From contig JASAOC010002140.1 in assembly GCA_030849835.1 (NCBI GenBank), positions 62,001 to 126,000 on the forward strand: a stretch of DNA of 64,000 nucleotides. Direction: 5' to 3'. The stretch's first letter is position 1. Every line of letters starts with the position of its first letter. The position numbers and the translations under genes were made by a program. Origin of the DNA: Herpetomonas samuelpessoai (Eukaryota; Euglenozoa; Kinetoplastea; Trypanosomatida; Trypanosomatidae). Under the pieces are notes generated by a model. The model was not told where the DNA came from. It did no database searches and was given only the letters and a program-made list of their open reading frames with translations. Below, piece by piece: positions 19,252 to 28,483 of the stretch.

Positions 19252-22200
19252 ATGGACGAGACGCAACGCATTCCAGCTCCCGCGGGTCTTCTCCTTTTAG
19301 GAGAACTAGATGACAACGATACGACGGATGGGGCACCCAGTGGCGAAGGTCGGGAAGGAACCACGTCCCAATCCGTTGAACCAAAGTCGAGACGAGGTGG
19401 TGGTGGTGGACGAGCGACGGGACGGCCCGCACAGCGCAAGCGTTCTCGCGGGAAAAACACCGCCGCACCTTCTGGTGAGGGTCGGGACTCCCAACAGGGT
19501 ACCACAGAAGAGGCGTCGGAGGAAGCCCAGGATGACGCCTCCTATCGCCGCCGCCGTCTTTCCGGCAAGCAGAGCGTCAAGACCAAGGCGGAACTGGCGG
19601 CACTGCTCGCCAAGCAACCGCGAACGCTGCGGGCGGACAACCCTCCGTGGGGTATGGGTGACGGCTCATCGACGGAAGATGAGGAGGAGAAAGGTGAGGC
19701 TGACCTTGATGGGGAGCGCGAGGTTCATGTCAGCGGGCAACCGTTGCTCGGGGTGGAGAGCGAGAGTGGTGAGAGCCCCGCGGTCGCACTGTCAAAGGAA
19801 GCGACCTCTGGCCCAGAGCCCCGCGACACTCTGAGAAAGAATCCGCGTACCACAACGCGCTCACCACAGCCCCGACGTACGAAAAAGACATCTGCGCCAC
19901 TTTCTCCACAACCTGACGGGGCTCATGAAGCCACTGATCGCTCTTCTGTTTCACCGCAAACGCTCACCACCAGCACCACACACGATTCACGCATGCAGAG
20001 CTCTCTCATGGTCGCGGTTGCTGAAAAGAAGTACACCTCTGTGCGGAAACCGCACGGCAAACGTCTTGGGGCTCTGGCAGTCCCCACGTGGCACTCGACA
20101 GGCACTTCAGGAAACCCAGCTGGCAGTGGCTGGGCAGACGTGCTCCGCCAGCACCAAAAGCAGGCCACAGGCGACGCTGTCCCTGAGGTCGATGGGAAGG
20201 AAAAGCTCCTTCCTTCACACCCATCTAAGGTGTCACTGCAGGCCGAACGCTCCACTCACACAAGCGCTCCATCGCGTACCATGACAGAGGCCTTTGTGGA
20301 GACTGCACCGGGCTTCCACGTCACTAACGGCGGTACTGCAGCCCCTCCACAGATGCTCACTCCGACAGAATCGCCTGTGCCCATCCCTACGGGCATTATT
20401 CCTGGCAAGACAGCATCGCAGCAGACACCAGGCATTGATGCCACCTTGGTCGCAGAGAACCTGACGCTGCTGTCCCCATCCATGGGGGCGACGGTGGATA
20501 CCACGAGTCACCCGCGGGATGGAAAGGCATCCATTTCACATGCAGGAGTCCGTGCAGACGAGGGCTACGTTCTGGGGGTGTCCCCCGCAAGCGACAGCTC
20601 CCCTCGCTCTGCAGAACCTGGGCAGACCTTGGGCATCCTTGACCTCTCTCTCGCGGAGAATGACGACGATGAAGAAGAGACCACACTCAATACAATGTCG
20701 ACGACCAGCCGTTCTAACCCGAAAGTTCTGGAGCAGGCACCTTTATTGCCAACTCCTGCACCGGTGCCCAATAGCTCTCAAGGCATCCGACCGGTTCCTT
20801 CCCCCGCCGCTCCTCTCGCAGAGACCTTGGACGATGGGTTTGTCAAGGGCGAGGGCATGGGCGTCCTCTCCAGCGTGGCTGCGGCTGACCCTGTCGCACG
20901 GGCGAGAAGCAGCGTCCTTGGAGAGAAGACCGCCCCCACTGAGGACCTAGTCGCCAAGGCAGCGCCGCAGCAACTGCAGACGACGGACAGCTCGAGCCAG
21001 GAGACACCACTCTTCGCAGCGGCGGCGCCGGCCCCGTCCACCTCCCACACGACGAATGAACATGCCACCACCGCACACACGCATTCACCCTCTTCTGTCG
21101 AGCCGAGTCGCAAGTGTCAGAGACAGCAAGCGACAGGGCGGTCGTCGCGGGCTGCCGAATGTGACGTTCTTGATGACGATATCATCTCGGTTGGTGAGAC
21201 ACCCGAGCCCTCGCAGGGAGACGTGGCTGCTGGGGTAAGAAAGAGAACGGCCGCGACAAAAGTACCGTCTAAGAAAAGCGGTACTCAGAGGGCGAAGAAC
21301 GATAAGAAGACCAAATCGTGCCAGGAATTGAACAAGGCTCTGCTCTTGCTGGAAAGCGGCATTCGTATACAGGGGCGGTGGGGTGGGTTGTGGTGTGACG
21401 CTGTCACTATGGATCGCCCTAAAAATGGTTACGTTGAAATTCAGTGGCTCGAGGATGGCTCCACGATGCACCTCAAGCTCCGCGACGTGCGGCTGCCAAA
21501 GCGGAAGGAGGTTCCTTCGAGCGCGAGAGCCGAAGTCACTGGACAAGAAGAAAGTGCTGCGACGGTGCCTAAAGCTGGCAGGCTGAAGGAGGAGATCCGA
21601 CTTCCCACCTCGAACCGAGATGCTGACACGCGGGTTGCTTTAGCGATGGAGCGGGAGCCTGCGCGCAGCGAAAACGGGAACACAGAGGGGGACGGCGACG
21701 GCAGCGAACTGATGGTGATGCCACGGAAGCGGCCGCACACAGAGCTACGAGAGAAGCCAGTGTCACTTCCCTCTGGGCTTCCAAGCATTGCTGCGGCTGT
21801 GCAGGAGGGTGAGAGCGACAAAGCAGCTAATCTGGTCGACCCTGCGAAGAGAGCCGAAAACGCGGAAGCGAAATCAGCGTATCAAGGCGAAGCGGCAGAG
21901 CAACCAGACAGTCAGCAACCCCTTATCACCGCCGTGTCACCTGAGAAGCAGCGCCTGTTTGTGGCGACGCAAAACATGTTTGAGCAGAGCGGCCACGAGG
22001 ACGTTCACGATCTCTCAGAGGAGCTCAAGGGCTCCCCATCTGTGAAACGAGATCGGGAGGAGGAGCACCCACGTGGGCAAGATGCTGCGCAGCACGCGCG
22101 TCGCCGCTGGCCCGTGTCGTCTGCTGCACGGTCACGTGGGGGAGTATCCCCTCCGCCGCCTGGCTGCACGGCTGGGGAGCAACAGTGGCGTGAGGACGAC

Positions 22201-23520
22201 GACAACGAAGAAACTGGCATCGCCCACACGTCCTACCCAGCGGTGCCGCCTGTCGCCATTGGCGAGGACTACTACTTCTACATGCCTCACAGGGCGTTCG
22301 GTCACCAAGTCGCCGCGAACGTTTCGTCGCACGCTCCGGTCGCCCCTGCCGTCCTTCTAGGTCGCGTGGTGGCGGTGGACGTCGGTGGATTTGCATCTGT
22401 GGAACATACCGAGAACACGCCGTTGTATGCTGCGCAAGAGCATGACGGGAGGCCAGCGGCGGCGGCAGCGAGGGTGCAGCCTCGCGTCGTTCTGCAAGTG
22501 TATGAGATGCGTCAGATTACGATGCGTCAGAACCCTCTCACGGGAGAGTTGGAGCAGCAGACGACGGTGATGCTGGGTCCTCGGCAGGCGGTGGTGCCCA
22601 TCACATCGCTGCTCTTTGACACCCCCGTGTTTGTGCTGGCTCCAGCCGCCATGCGGCATGTCTACCTTTTGGAAGAAGAGCGAGTGGAGGGAGAGGAGAG
22701 TGTGGCGGAAGATCTCCGACCGGCTCCTCTAGGAGAGAGCGAGCGCCGTCCCGGACTCCGCTCAGGTGGCGGTGGTCTTGAAACCCAGCGACTGCATTTC
22801 GACGACCAAGATGAGGAAGGCGCTCTGACGTCCTCCACGGAGAGTTACTTCTCGCAAGATCCCCTTGACGGTAGCGTGTCTGTGGGCGACCCCCAACGGC
22901 GGACAGAAGCTCCCAGTGACCGCACCCGGGAGCAGCGTACTGCACCTCTTGTCAGGCAGCTGTACGGAAACACCGCTCCTTTACCGCTGCGTCGCCCTCT
23001 TTGTGAATTTCCCCGTGGACGTCATGCCGCGCGTCCTCACGGAGCGTTGCCCGAGGGGGAGGCTGGCCATGATCCCGCTCACGCGAAGAGAAGCGAGTAC
23101 GAGGAGACGGACATGGATGACGGTTATGATGCCGCGCCGTTTTCGGGGAGTTCCCGCGGCGTCCTGGAAGAGGTGACGATTGGCAACGGCCAGGTGGTGC
23201 GAGAGGGCGCGACGGTGGCGTTCCACAACCCGTATATCCTTCGCTCCAGCCTACCCCGAGAAGGTCGGTCGCCTTTTTCGTCTGTTCGCCCAACAGAGCA
23301 AGACGCCATGTCAGCGGTCGGGACAGGCACGGGGACACCGCAGAATGGGGACTCCTCCGAAGAGAGCACCAATTCTCACATCCTTTACGGGAAGGTAGAC
23401 ATGCTCCGCCAAGTCAACCACAGTGCGGTGCTGGTGGTGCATACCATGTCGCACAACAGCATCTTTGGGGGCTCAAAAATGTACGTGATTACCCCAGATA
23501 TGGTCCTCGATGTTGCCTAA
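19252..23520 (+). CDS. Large disordered nuclear-type protein with a Tudor-like patch
   Basis: This 1422-residue protein is mostly low-complexity and rich in Ser, Pro, Glu, Thr and Ala. Three islands look ordered. Residues about 700-745 (GRWGGLWCDAVTMDR then IQWLEDGS) resemble a Tudor-type SH3-like barrel, with the aromatic positions and the strand-turn-strand pattern expected. Residues about 1003-1047 contain EDYYFYMPHRAFG followed by LGRVVAVDVGG, and the last 47 residues form another beta-rich segment. An AT-hook-like basic motif (GRATGRPAQRKRSR) lies at about 50-64. These features point to a chromatin-associated adaptor that reads modified histones, but no homologue is recognised. Its position next to an AT-hook SNF2 gene is suggestive only, since gene order carries little functional meaning in trypanosomatids. 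The ATG at 19252 is directly preceded by an in-frame TTG, which is not a credible start. Confidence 0.8.
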   Translation: MDETQRIPAPAGLLLLGELDDNDTTDGAPSGEGREGTTSQSVEPKSRRGGGGGRATGRPAQRKRSRGKNTAAPSGEGRDSQQGTTEEASEEAQDDASYRRRRLSGKQSVKTKAELAALLAKQPRTLRADNPPWGMGDGSSTEDEEEKGEADLDGEREVHVSGQPLLGVESESGESPAVALSKEATSGPEPRDTLRKNPRTTTRSPQPRRTKKTSAPLSPQPDGAHEATDRSSVSPQTLTTSTTHDSRMQSSLMVAVAEKKYTSVRKPHGKRLGALAVPTWHSTGTSGNPAGSGWADVLRQHQKQATGDAVPEVDGKEKLLPSHPSKVSLQAERSTHTSAPSRTMTEAFVETAPGFHVTNGGTAAPPQMLTPTESPVPIPTGIIPGKTASQQTPGIDATLVAENLTLLSPSMGATVDTTSHPRDGKASISHAGVRADEGYVLGVSPASDSSPRSAEPGQTLGILDLSLAENDDDEEETTLNTMSTTSRSNPKVLEQAPLLPTPAPVPNSSQGIRPVPSPAAPLAETLDDGFVKGEGMGVLSSVAAADPVARARSSVLGEKTAPTEDLVAKAAPQQLQTTDSSSQETPLFAAAAPAPSTSHTTNEHATTAHTHSPSSVEPSRKCQRQQATGRSSRAAECDVLDDDIISVGETPEPSQGDVAAGVRKRTAATKVPSKKSGTQRAKNDKKTKSCQELNKALLLLESGIRIQGRWGGLWCDAVTMDRPKNGYVEIQWLEDGSTMHLKLRDVRLPKRKEVPSSARAEVTGQEESAATVPKAGRLKEEIRLPTSNRDADTRVALAMEREPARSENGNTEGDGDGSELMVMPRKRPHTELREKPVSLPSGLPSIAAAVQEGESDKAANLVDPAKRAENAEAKSAYQGEAAEQPDSQQPLITAVSPEKQRLFVATQNMFEQSGHEDVHDLSEELKGSPSVKRDREEEHPRGQDAAQHARRRWPVSSAARSRGGVSPPPPGCTAGEQQWREDDDNEETGIAHTSYPAVPPVAIGEDYYFYMPHRAFGHQVAANVSSHAPVAPAVLLGRVVAVDVGGFASVEHTENTPLYAAQEHDGRPAAAAARVQPRVVLQVYEMRQITMRQNPLTGELEQQTTVMLGPRQAVVPITSLLFDTPVFVLAPAAMRHVYLLEEERVEGEESVAEDLRPAPLGESERRPGLRSGGGGLETQRLHFDDQDEEGALTSSTESYFSQDPLDGSVSVGDPQRRTEAPSDRTREQRTAPLVRQLYGNTAPLPLRRPLCEFPRGRHAARPHGALPEGEAGHDPAHAKRSEYEETDMDDGYDAAPFSGSSRGVLEEVTIGNGQVVREGATVAFHNPYILRSSLPREGRSPFSSVRPTEQDAMSAVGTGTGTPQNGDSSEESTNSHILYGKVDMLRQVNHSAVLVVHTMSHNSIFGGSKMYVITPDMVLDVA

Positions 23521-23527
23521 GAGGAAG

Positions 23528-23553
23528 GTGTGTGTGTGTGTGTGTGTGTGTGT
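23528..23553 (+). repeat. (GT)n microsatellite
   Basis: About 13 GT units, uninterrupted, starting 8 nt after the stop codon of the upstream gene, so within its 3' UTR. Confidence 0.95.
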
Positions 23554-23931
23554 CTGTGAGTGACCGACCTACTCCACCCGTGTCACATCTTGGAGCGTTT
23601 GTGGCGCTGTCCCAACCACGTCATGTGCAGTGCGTGCGCTCTTTCGAGCAGTGAGGGAGCTGCGATTAAAAGACAATCGTACAGCGTACGTGTCGGAGTT
23701 GGGCATAGTTTATGCAGTATAGGCTCGTTTGCCAATACATTCAACGTAACATCCCATTGTGTGACCAAAAACATAAAAGAGGGTCGCCAAATGCGTGCAA
23801 AGGATAAAGGCTACGGATAGCAGCGTTCATAAAGATTGCTTGGGGAGGCAATAACAGCATAGCACCAACCGATTTGAAGCACGAGGCTGAATGAGTACCT
23901 CAAGCTGAAGATGACTGGTTCTACACCGTTT

Positions 23932-23998
23932 ATCTTTATTTCACTCTCTCTCTCTCTCTCTCCCGATCTCGTGGCCTCCTGGCTCATTCACTCTCAAG
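23932..23998 (+). promoter_or_regulatory. Predicted trans-splice acceptor for nitroreductase copy 1
   Basis: The tract includes a (CT)n run at 23944-23962 and ends in the AG at 23997-23998. The 187-nt leader that would follow contains no ATG before 24186. Confidence 0.5.
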
Positions 23999-24185
23999 AC
24001 GCTAGCCTGTTGTTGTGCACGTGCGAGGACTTTACAAGACAACCGTATCTCTCGTATTTCAAGCGTATCGTCCACTTAAAAAAGGCACGGAACCCATTGG
24101 CACCGACACCGTTCCTTTTCGTTTTTTTTTTTGTTTTTCTGATACTCATTCTCCCTTCCCATACGTGAACCCTCAATCGCCAAGC

Positions 24186-24809
24186 ATGGCGACCAAAGGA
24201 AATCGGTTGGTGTGTGAGCTTGGTGAGCGTCGGACCATTTATAACCTGGGCCCCAACCTTCCCATCACCCAGGATCAATGCACGCGGCTCATCTGCGACG
24301 TTGCGCGGCAGTGCCCCTCTGGCTTCAACGCACAGGGAAGCCGTCTCGTGATCCTCTATGGCGATGAGCACAAGAAGCTCTGGGGCATCCTCCGCGAAGC
24401 ATTCGGCAAGGTTGACATGCCTCCAGCGGCCCGGGAGCAGAGCCTCAAGAAGCTCGAGACGTGCTTCCTTGCAGGCGCCGGCACTGTGCTGTTCTTCGAG
24501 GATTGGGACACAGTCACGGGACTTCAAAAGAAGCTACCGCTGTACAAGGACGACTTTCCCGTGTTCGCGCACCACAACCATGGCATTACGGCGTATGCGG
24601 TGTGGTGCGCACTGGCCGCAGCAGGCGTCGGGGCGAGCTTGCAGCACTACGGCCCTCTCATTGAGGTGCAGGTGCGGGAGGCCTTCCACGTGCCCGCGTC
24701 GTGGCGCCTCATTGCACAGATGCCGTTTGGGGAAATTCTCAAGCCTGCGGAAGGCTCCGTCCCACGCATGCCCGACGAAAAACGCTTTGTGGTTCTCGGG
24801 AAGCTCTAA
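24186..24809 (+). CDS. Nitroreductase-family flavin oxidoreductase, Hbn1/Frm2 type (copy 1)
   Basis: The 207-residue protein fits the type III nitroreductases known from fungi (Hbn1, Frm2) and many bacteria, normally about 195-205 residues. It has the FMN-phosphate motif RRTIYN at 15-20, CPSGFNAQ at 43-50, the central GTVLFFED strand, the hallmark GVGASLQHY at 147-155 and the MPFGE motif at 179-183. It should bind FMN and use NAD(P)H to reduce nitro-compounds, quinones or lipid-derived electrophiles, probably in the cytosol. It differs from the type I bacterial-like nitroreductase that activates benznidazole. It is the first of three tandem paralogues and the closest to the family norm. The start at 24186 gives the family length; the frame is open upstream from a GTG at 24015 but without an ATG. 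Confidence 0.9.
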   Translation: MATKGNRLVCELGERRTIYNLGPNLPITQDQCTRLICDVARQCPSGFNAQGSRLVILYGDEHKKLWGILREAFGKVDMPPAAREQSLKKLETCFLAGAGTVLFFEDWDTVTGLQKKLPLYKDDFPVFAHHNHGITAYAVWCALAAAGVGASLQHYGPLIEVQVREAFHVPASWRLIAQMPFGEILKPAEGSVPRMPDEKRFVVLGKL

Positions 24810-25900
24810 TTCACCTGAAGGGAGGGAGAGAATAAGGATAGGGATGAAGAGGGTCGTGGTGGTGGTGAGGGCGAGAGAGGGCACGAATTCGTGCAGCCTC
24901 GGTTGTTGTAGCCCACCCCTCGGTGCGAGTGTCTTGGTACCACTAATTGTGGGGCCTCCGAGGGAGGCTGTCTTGGCCCTTCCTCTCCCCTCTTTTTCTA
25001 CTTCTTCTTGACCTGCTTTCGCTCTCTTCACATGAGCCCTCGCTATCGTTGACTACGTCGCCTGCTGTGGGCAAGGGCTGCACACGCGCATTAATGGAAA
25101 TGCCGTAGGAGCCTTCTTTCCTAATTGGTATCTTCTCATGCATTAACGTATCACCATTTGCTCAGCATGCGTTTTTTCACCACTTGCTTTGTTTTCTGAA
25201 ATCTGCAATTATTGAGCTGACGTTTTCTCACTTCTTTAGGCAGCTCCTCTTCTCTTATAATTGTTTTCTTCTCAATGATCGATCGAATTCTACTGTTATT
25301 CTCCTTCACTATCTCTCATATTTTTATTCGAGGGAGAGAAACTGCACGTGTGTGTGTGTGCTGAGCGAAAAACAAAGCAAAACCAGTGAAATACCAAAAG
25401 GCAAGTGTAGCGAATACCGTATGAAGAGAGAAAAAGATGATGTATGTGTCTCTCCACTTCAACTAGAAGAAACGGTGACAGGCGATGGGAGAGAGAATGT
25501 GTGTGTAGGAGTGGCAACCATGGAAGGGAGGACGCCTTTTTTTTTTCCTTCCGCCGCTGTGGATTGCGAGACTCGCACAAGACGCGGAAAGGGTCTTACT
25601 ACCACGTTCTCGGTCTCTAAGGAATAACTCAGGCTATCCACCAATCCCTCTCATTTCCTTCCCGCACTCCTGGCTCCTGTGATCTCATTTACCCTTCTCA
25701 TTTATTTCTCTTTGCACTTGCATGAATAGAATTTCTTCGATTCCCTTCCTGCCCCCATCGTCACTTGAGCTCCCCTGACATCGTCCACGATCCGGCCTAG
25801 ACCAAACATTTTTTCTTACAGTTTCCGTTAACTCTCTCGCGTACTCGGGTGAGTGTCTCTTCAAAGAAGTTGAAGAACAGACAGCTTATACGTAAACATC
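24810..25900. other. Intergenic spacer between nitroreductase copies 1 and 2
   Basis: No gene is supported. It holds a purine-rich stretch at about 24820-24885 just after the stop, a short (GT)n run at 25348-25361 and a T-run at 25536-25546. Confidence 0.5.
25806..25821 (+). promoter_or_regulatory. Predicted trans-splice acceptor for nitroreductase copy 2
   Basis: A T-rich tract ends in TTACAG with the AG at 25820-25821, 79 nt before the ATG at 25901. Confidence 0.6.
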
Positions 25901-26632
25901 ATGTCGTACCGGGCTGCCAAGAAGGCTATTGATGTCCTCGCGAAGCGTCGCGAGGCGGGCTCGCTGGGGAACCGTCTTCCCGCCACCGGCGTGACATACG
26001 ACAGCATCATCGCCGCCGCAGAAGCCGCCTTCTACGATTCCCCCTCGTCCTTTAACTCTCAGGAAGTGCGCGTCATTACGCTCCTCGGCTCTGACCACGA
26101 GAAGTACTGGCGTCTTGTGATGGAGAACCCGCACACCACCCCCGCCGAGCGCGCACGCATCGAACAGAGCATCGTGCCGGCGATGGGCTCCATGCTGTTC
26201 CTGGTGGACGAGGATGTTGTGGATGGTCTGTGCAAGGCGTTCCCACAGTACGCTGCCATCTTCCCGAGCTTCGCCGTGCAGGGCGTGGGGATGGCCTCTA
26301 TGGCGGCCTGGACAGCCATCTGCGCCATGGACAAGTCACTGGGTGCGATTTCATCCTGCTTTGGCGCTCCCCTCTCTCCCACAGAGGAGGAGGTGGAGCG
26401 CGCGAAGGAGCAGGTGGCGAAGCTGAAGCGCAGAAACAACGCGGCGGCGGCAGCGGCAGTGCGCAACCCAGCGTTCCCAGCGGAAATGGCGGTGCCGGCC
26501 ACGTGGACGCTGCAAGCGGAGCTTGTGTTCGGCTCCGTGGAGAAGAACGCCTGCGAGGTTCCTCCGGTGGAGGACTCCCAGCGGTGCATGGTCTTTTCTG
26601 ATCGTTACACCAGCATGAAGGTGCGTGCGTAG
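25901..26632 (+). CDS. Divergent nitroreductase-family protein (copy 2), possible pseudoenzyme
   Basis: The 243-residue protein keeps part of the type III nitroreductase pattern: SPSSFNSQEVRV near residue 47, LLGSDHEKYWRL near 65, and a VFGS remnant of the PFG motif near the C-terminus. It has lost the hallmark GASLQHY, replaced by GAISSCFGAP, and the RRxIY motif is only a bare RR. A charged helical insert of about 45 residues, rich in Glu, Lys, Arg and Ala, lies before the last domain strand. The GTVLFFED strand is altered to SMLFLVDED. FMN binding is therefore doubtful, and it may act as a partner for a neighbouring copy or have changed substrate. The reading frame is intact with normal GC-rich codon use, so it looks under selection and not decayed. 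The ATG at 25901 is the only sensible start. Confidence 0.85.
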   Translation: MSYRAAKKAIDVLAKRREAGSLGNRLPATGVTYDSIIAAAEAAFYDSPSSFNSQEVRVITLLGSDHEKYWRLVMENPHTTPAERARIEQSIVPAMGSMLFLVDEDVVDGLCKAFPQYAAIFPSFAVQGVGMASMAAWTAICAMDKSLGAISSCFGAPLSPTEEEVERAKEQVAKLKRRNNAAAAAAVRNPAFPAEMAVPATWTLQAELVFGSVEKNACEVPPVEDSQRCMVFSDRYTSMKVRA

Positions 26633-26957
26633 TGGCCTTCTTCCTGCTTGTATATGTGTGTGTCTGCTTTCTCTTTGTCTTGCAGGACTCCACTTTTTCG
26701 AGTGTCGTTTCGTCCTTTTCTTCTTCGCTTGTGATCCTACTTTCGTGCACATTTTTATTTGCGTGTTATGCGTTTTCACATGAGTGCTGTCTCTCTTTCT
26801 GTCGTTTGGGATTTCACCATATTCGTGGCAGCGCTTCCTTCTCTTCATGTACAAGACGAAGTCGTGCCCCGCTATCTTTGTTTGCTCTTTCTTTTGTTCG
26901 AGGTCGTTGCGACAATGCATTTGTCACAATAGGCACATTATTCAGTCCCATCTGGAA

Positions 26958-26974
26958 ACACACACACACACACA
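26958..26974 (+). repeat. (CA)n microsatellite
   Basis: About eight CA units in the spacer after nitroreductase copy 2. Confidence 0.9.
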
Positions 26975-27579
26975 TCCATGTTCTCTTTTATCCTCGTGTT
27001 TGGAGACGTCCATGTATTCTCTTTGAATAGGACGGTTTCGTATCCCCCAGTGTTTTCTTTTTTTCTTTCTTTCGATAGGCTTTATTGCACCCACATTCTC
27101 TCTCTTTTGACTCTTATTTGACAGTGACAAAAATAAAAACAATGAGAAAAGAAACACAAGAGAGAAAGAGAGAAAGAGAGAGGGAACGGACTTGGTGGAT
27201 GCGGTTGACGCTAGTGCCCGTCTCCAGACAGCGTGATACGAGACAGTCACAGCCATGTGAGAGGACTACATTAGGTAAAAAGAGGTCCCCACTTTCTTTT
27301 CACTAGGTGCTGGTGTGACCAACGTGATGCTTGTGTAACAGTCCAAAGGGTTTCTTCCTGCCGGAGCAAGGCAGTAGCTCTACTCGACGGGAATCGGTAT
27401 CTTCGTTGATTCTCGTGACCTTCATTGCAGACGGGGGAAAGAAAACCTGGGAAATGTCAGATTTTCAGGAGCTGCTTCTCCTGAAGAGAAGCATGAATTA
27501 CATGGCTCTTCTCTTCCTATCTGCACTCCGTTATTCGCACATCCAAAGCACATCGCTTTCCGCTTCTTGCACACACCTC

Positions 27580-27645
27580 TATTTCTTCTTTGTGTTTCTC
27601 CTTTCTTCTGTCGTACACGTGTTGACTTCACTCTTCTATATTCAG
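27580..27645 (+). promoter_or_regulatory. Predicted trans-splice acceptor for nitroreductase copy 3
   Basis: A long pyrimidine-rich run ends in ATTCAG with the AG at 27644-27645, 67 nt before the ATG at 27713. Confidence 0.65.
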
Positions 27646-27712
27646 TGTCCCACAACACTTCCACTCTGCAAAGAAAAATATATCTTTGCCGTTGACACCA
27701 TAAATTGCAGTC

Positions 27713-28483
27713 ATGGATTCTCCCATCACCGTTCCTCCCCAGGCCGCGCGCGTGGTGGACATCATCAAGGATCGCCGGAGCATCTACCAGCTCCGCAAGG
27801 AGGTCCCCCTCGGCGAGGAAGAGCTGCTCGACCTCATCAATAACGCCGTGAGGGTCGCGCCATCCTTTCATGGCGCACAGACCTCGCGTGTCTGCGTCCT
27901 GCTCGGCAAGCACCACGATACCTTCTGGAACATGACCAAGGAAGCGTTGTACAAGGTCACCAGCGCCGAGCACGCGGCGTCTGGGGCGGGCAAGATTGAG
28001 GCGTGCTTTCAGTCTGGATGCGGTACCGTTCTCTTTTTTGAGGACACCCGCGCCATGCAGGCCATGCAAGAGGAGAGCGAGCAGGAGATGGGGTCTCAGT
28101 CCCGGGATGCTGCATACTACGAGTCCCTTGCCAATCAGAACTCCGCCGCCGCGCAGTTCGCCGTCTGGTCCGTACTCGCCCAGGCGGGCGTGGGTGCGTC
28201 TTTGCAGCATTACCAGAACCTCGTCGCGGAGCCGGTGCGCAAGACGTTTCAGATCCCGCCCTGGTGGACGCTGATGGCGATGATGCCGTTTGGGGGTGTT
28301 GGGCAGCCTGCTGAGGCCAAGACGCACGCACCGCTGGAGACCCGCTTTCTGGTCAAGGATGAGGATGGCCTCAGCAGCTACGGCGGCACGAACAGCTCTC
28401 GCGGCCGCGGTCTCCAGGCAGACAGTCGCGAGGGGGAGGCCCCCTCGCAGAACCACCATGGCGCTGACTACAGGGAGCTGTAG
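27713..28483 (+). CDS. Nitroreductase-family flavin oxidoreductase, Hbn1/Frm2 type (copy 3)
   Basis: The 256-residue protein has the full set of family motifs: RRSIYQL at 21-27, APSFHGAQ near 48, SGCGTVLFFED near 102, AVWSVLAQAGVGASLQHY ending near 167 with its GVGASLQHY core starting about 159, and MMPFGG near 190. It should be an active FMN-dependent reductase. Two changes set it apart from copy 1: a 20-residue polar insert after FFED (rich in Glu, Gln and Ser), and a C-terminal extension of about 35 residues rich in Ser, Gly, Arg and Glu that looks disordered. No targeting peptide is evident. Sequence between copies 1 and 3 agrees mainly at the motifs, so the duplication is old. The ATG at 27713 lies 67 nt after a good splice AG. 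Confidence 0.9.
   Translation: MDSPITVPPQAARVVDIIKDRRSIYQLRKEVPLGEEELLDLINNAVRVAPSFHGAQTSRVCVLLGKHHDTFWNMTKEALYKVTSAEHAASGAGKIEACFQSGCGTVLFFEDTRAMQAMQEESEQEMGSQSRDAAYYESLANQNSAAAQFAVWSVLAQAGVGASLQHYQNLVAEPVRKTFQIPPWWTLMAMMPFGGVGQPAEAKTHAPLETRFLVKDEDGLSSYGGTNSSRGRGLQADSREGEAPSQNHHGADYREL

Larger units (their letters stand above)
23521..24185. other. Intergenic spacer with GT and CT repeats
   Basis: It contains a (GT)13 run right after the stop codon and a (CT)n run at 23944-23962; both are listed separately. No gene is seen. Confidence 0.5.
26633..27712. other. Intergenic spacer between nitroreductase copies 2 and 3
   Basis: No gene is supported. It contains a (CA)n run at 26958-26974 and an AGA-rich purine block at about 27139-27186. 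The frame 27331-27843 reads into the next gene out of frame and is not credible. Confidence 0.5.
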
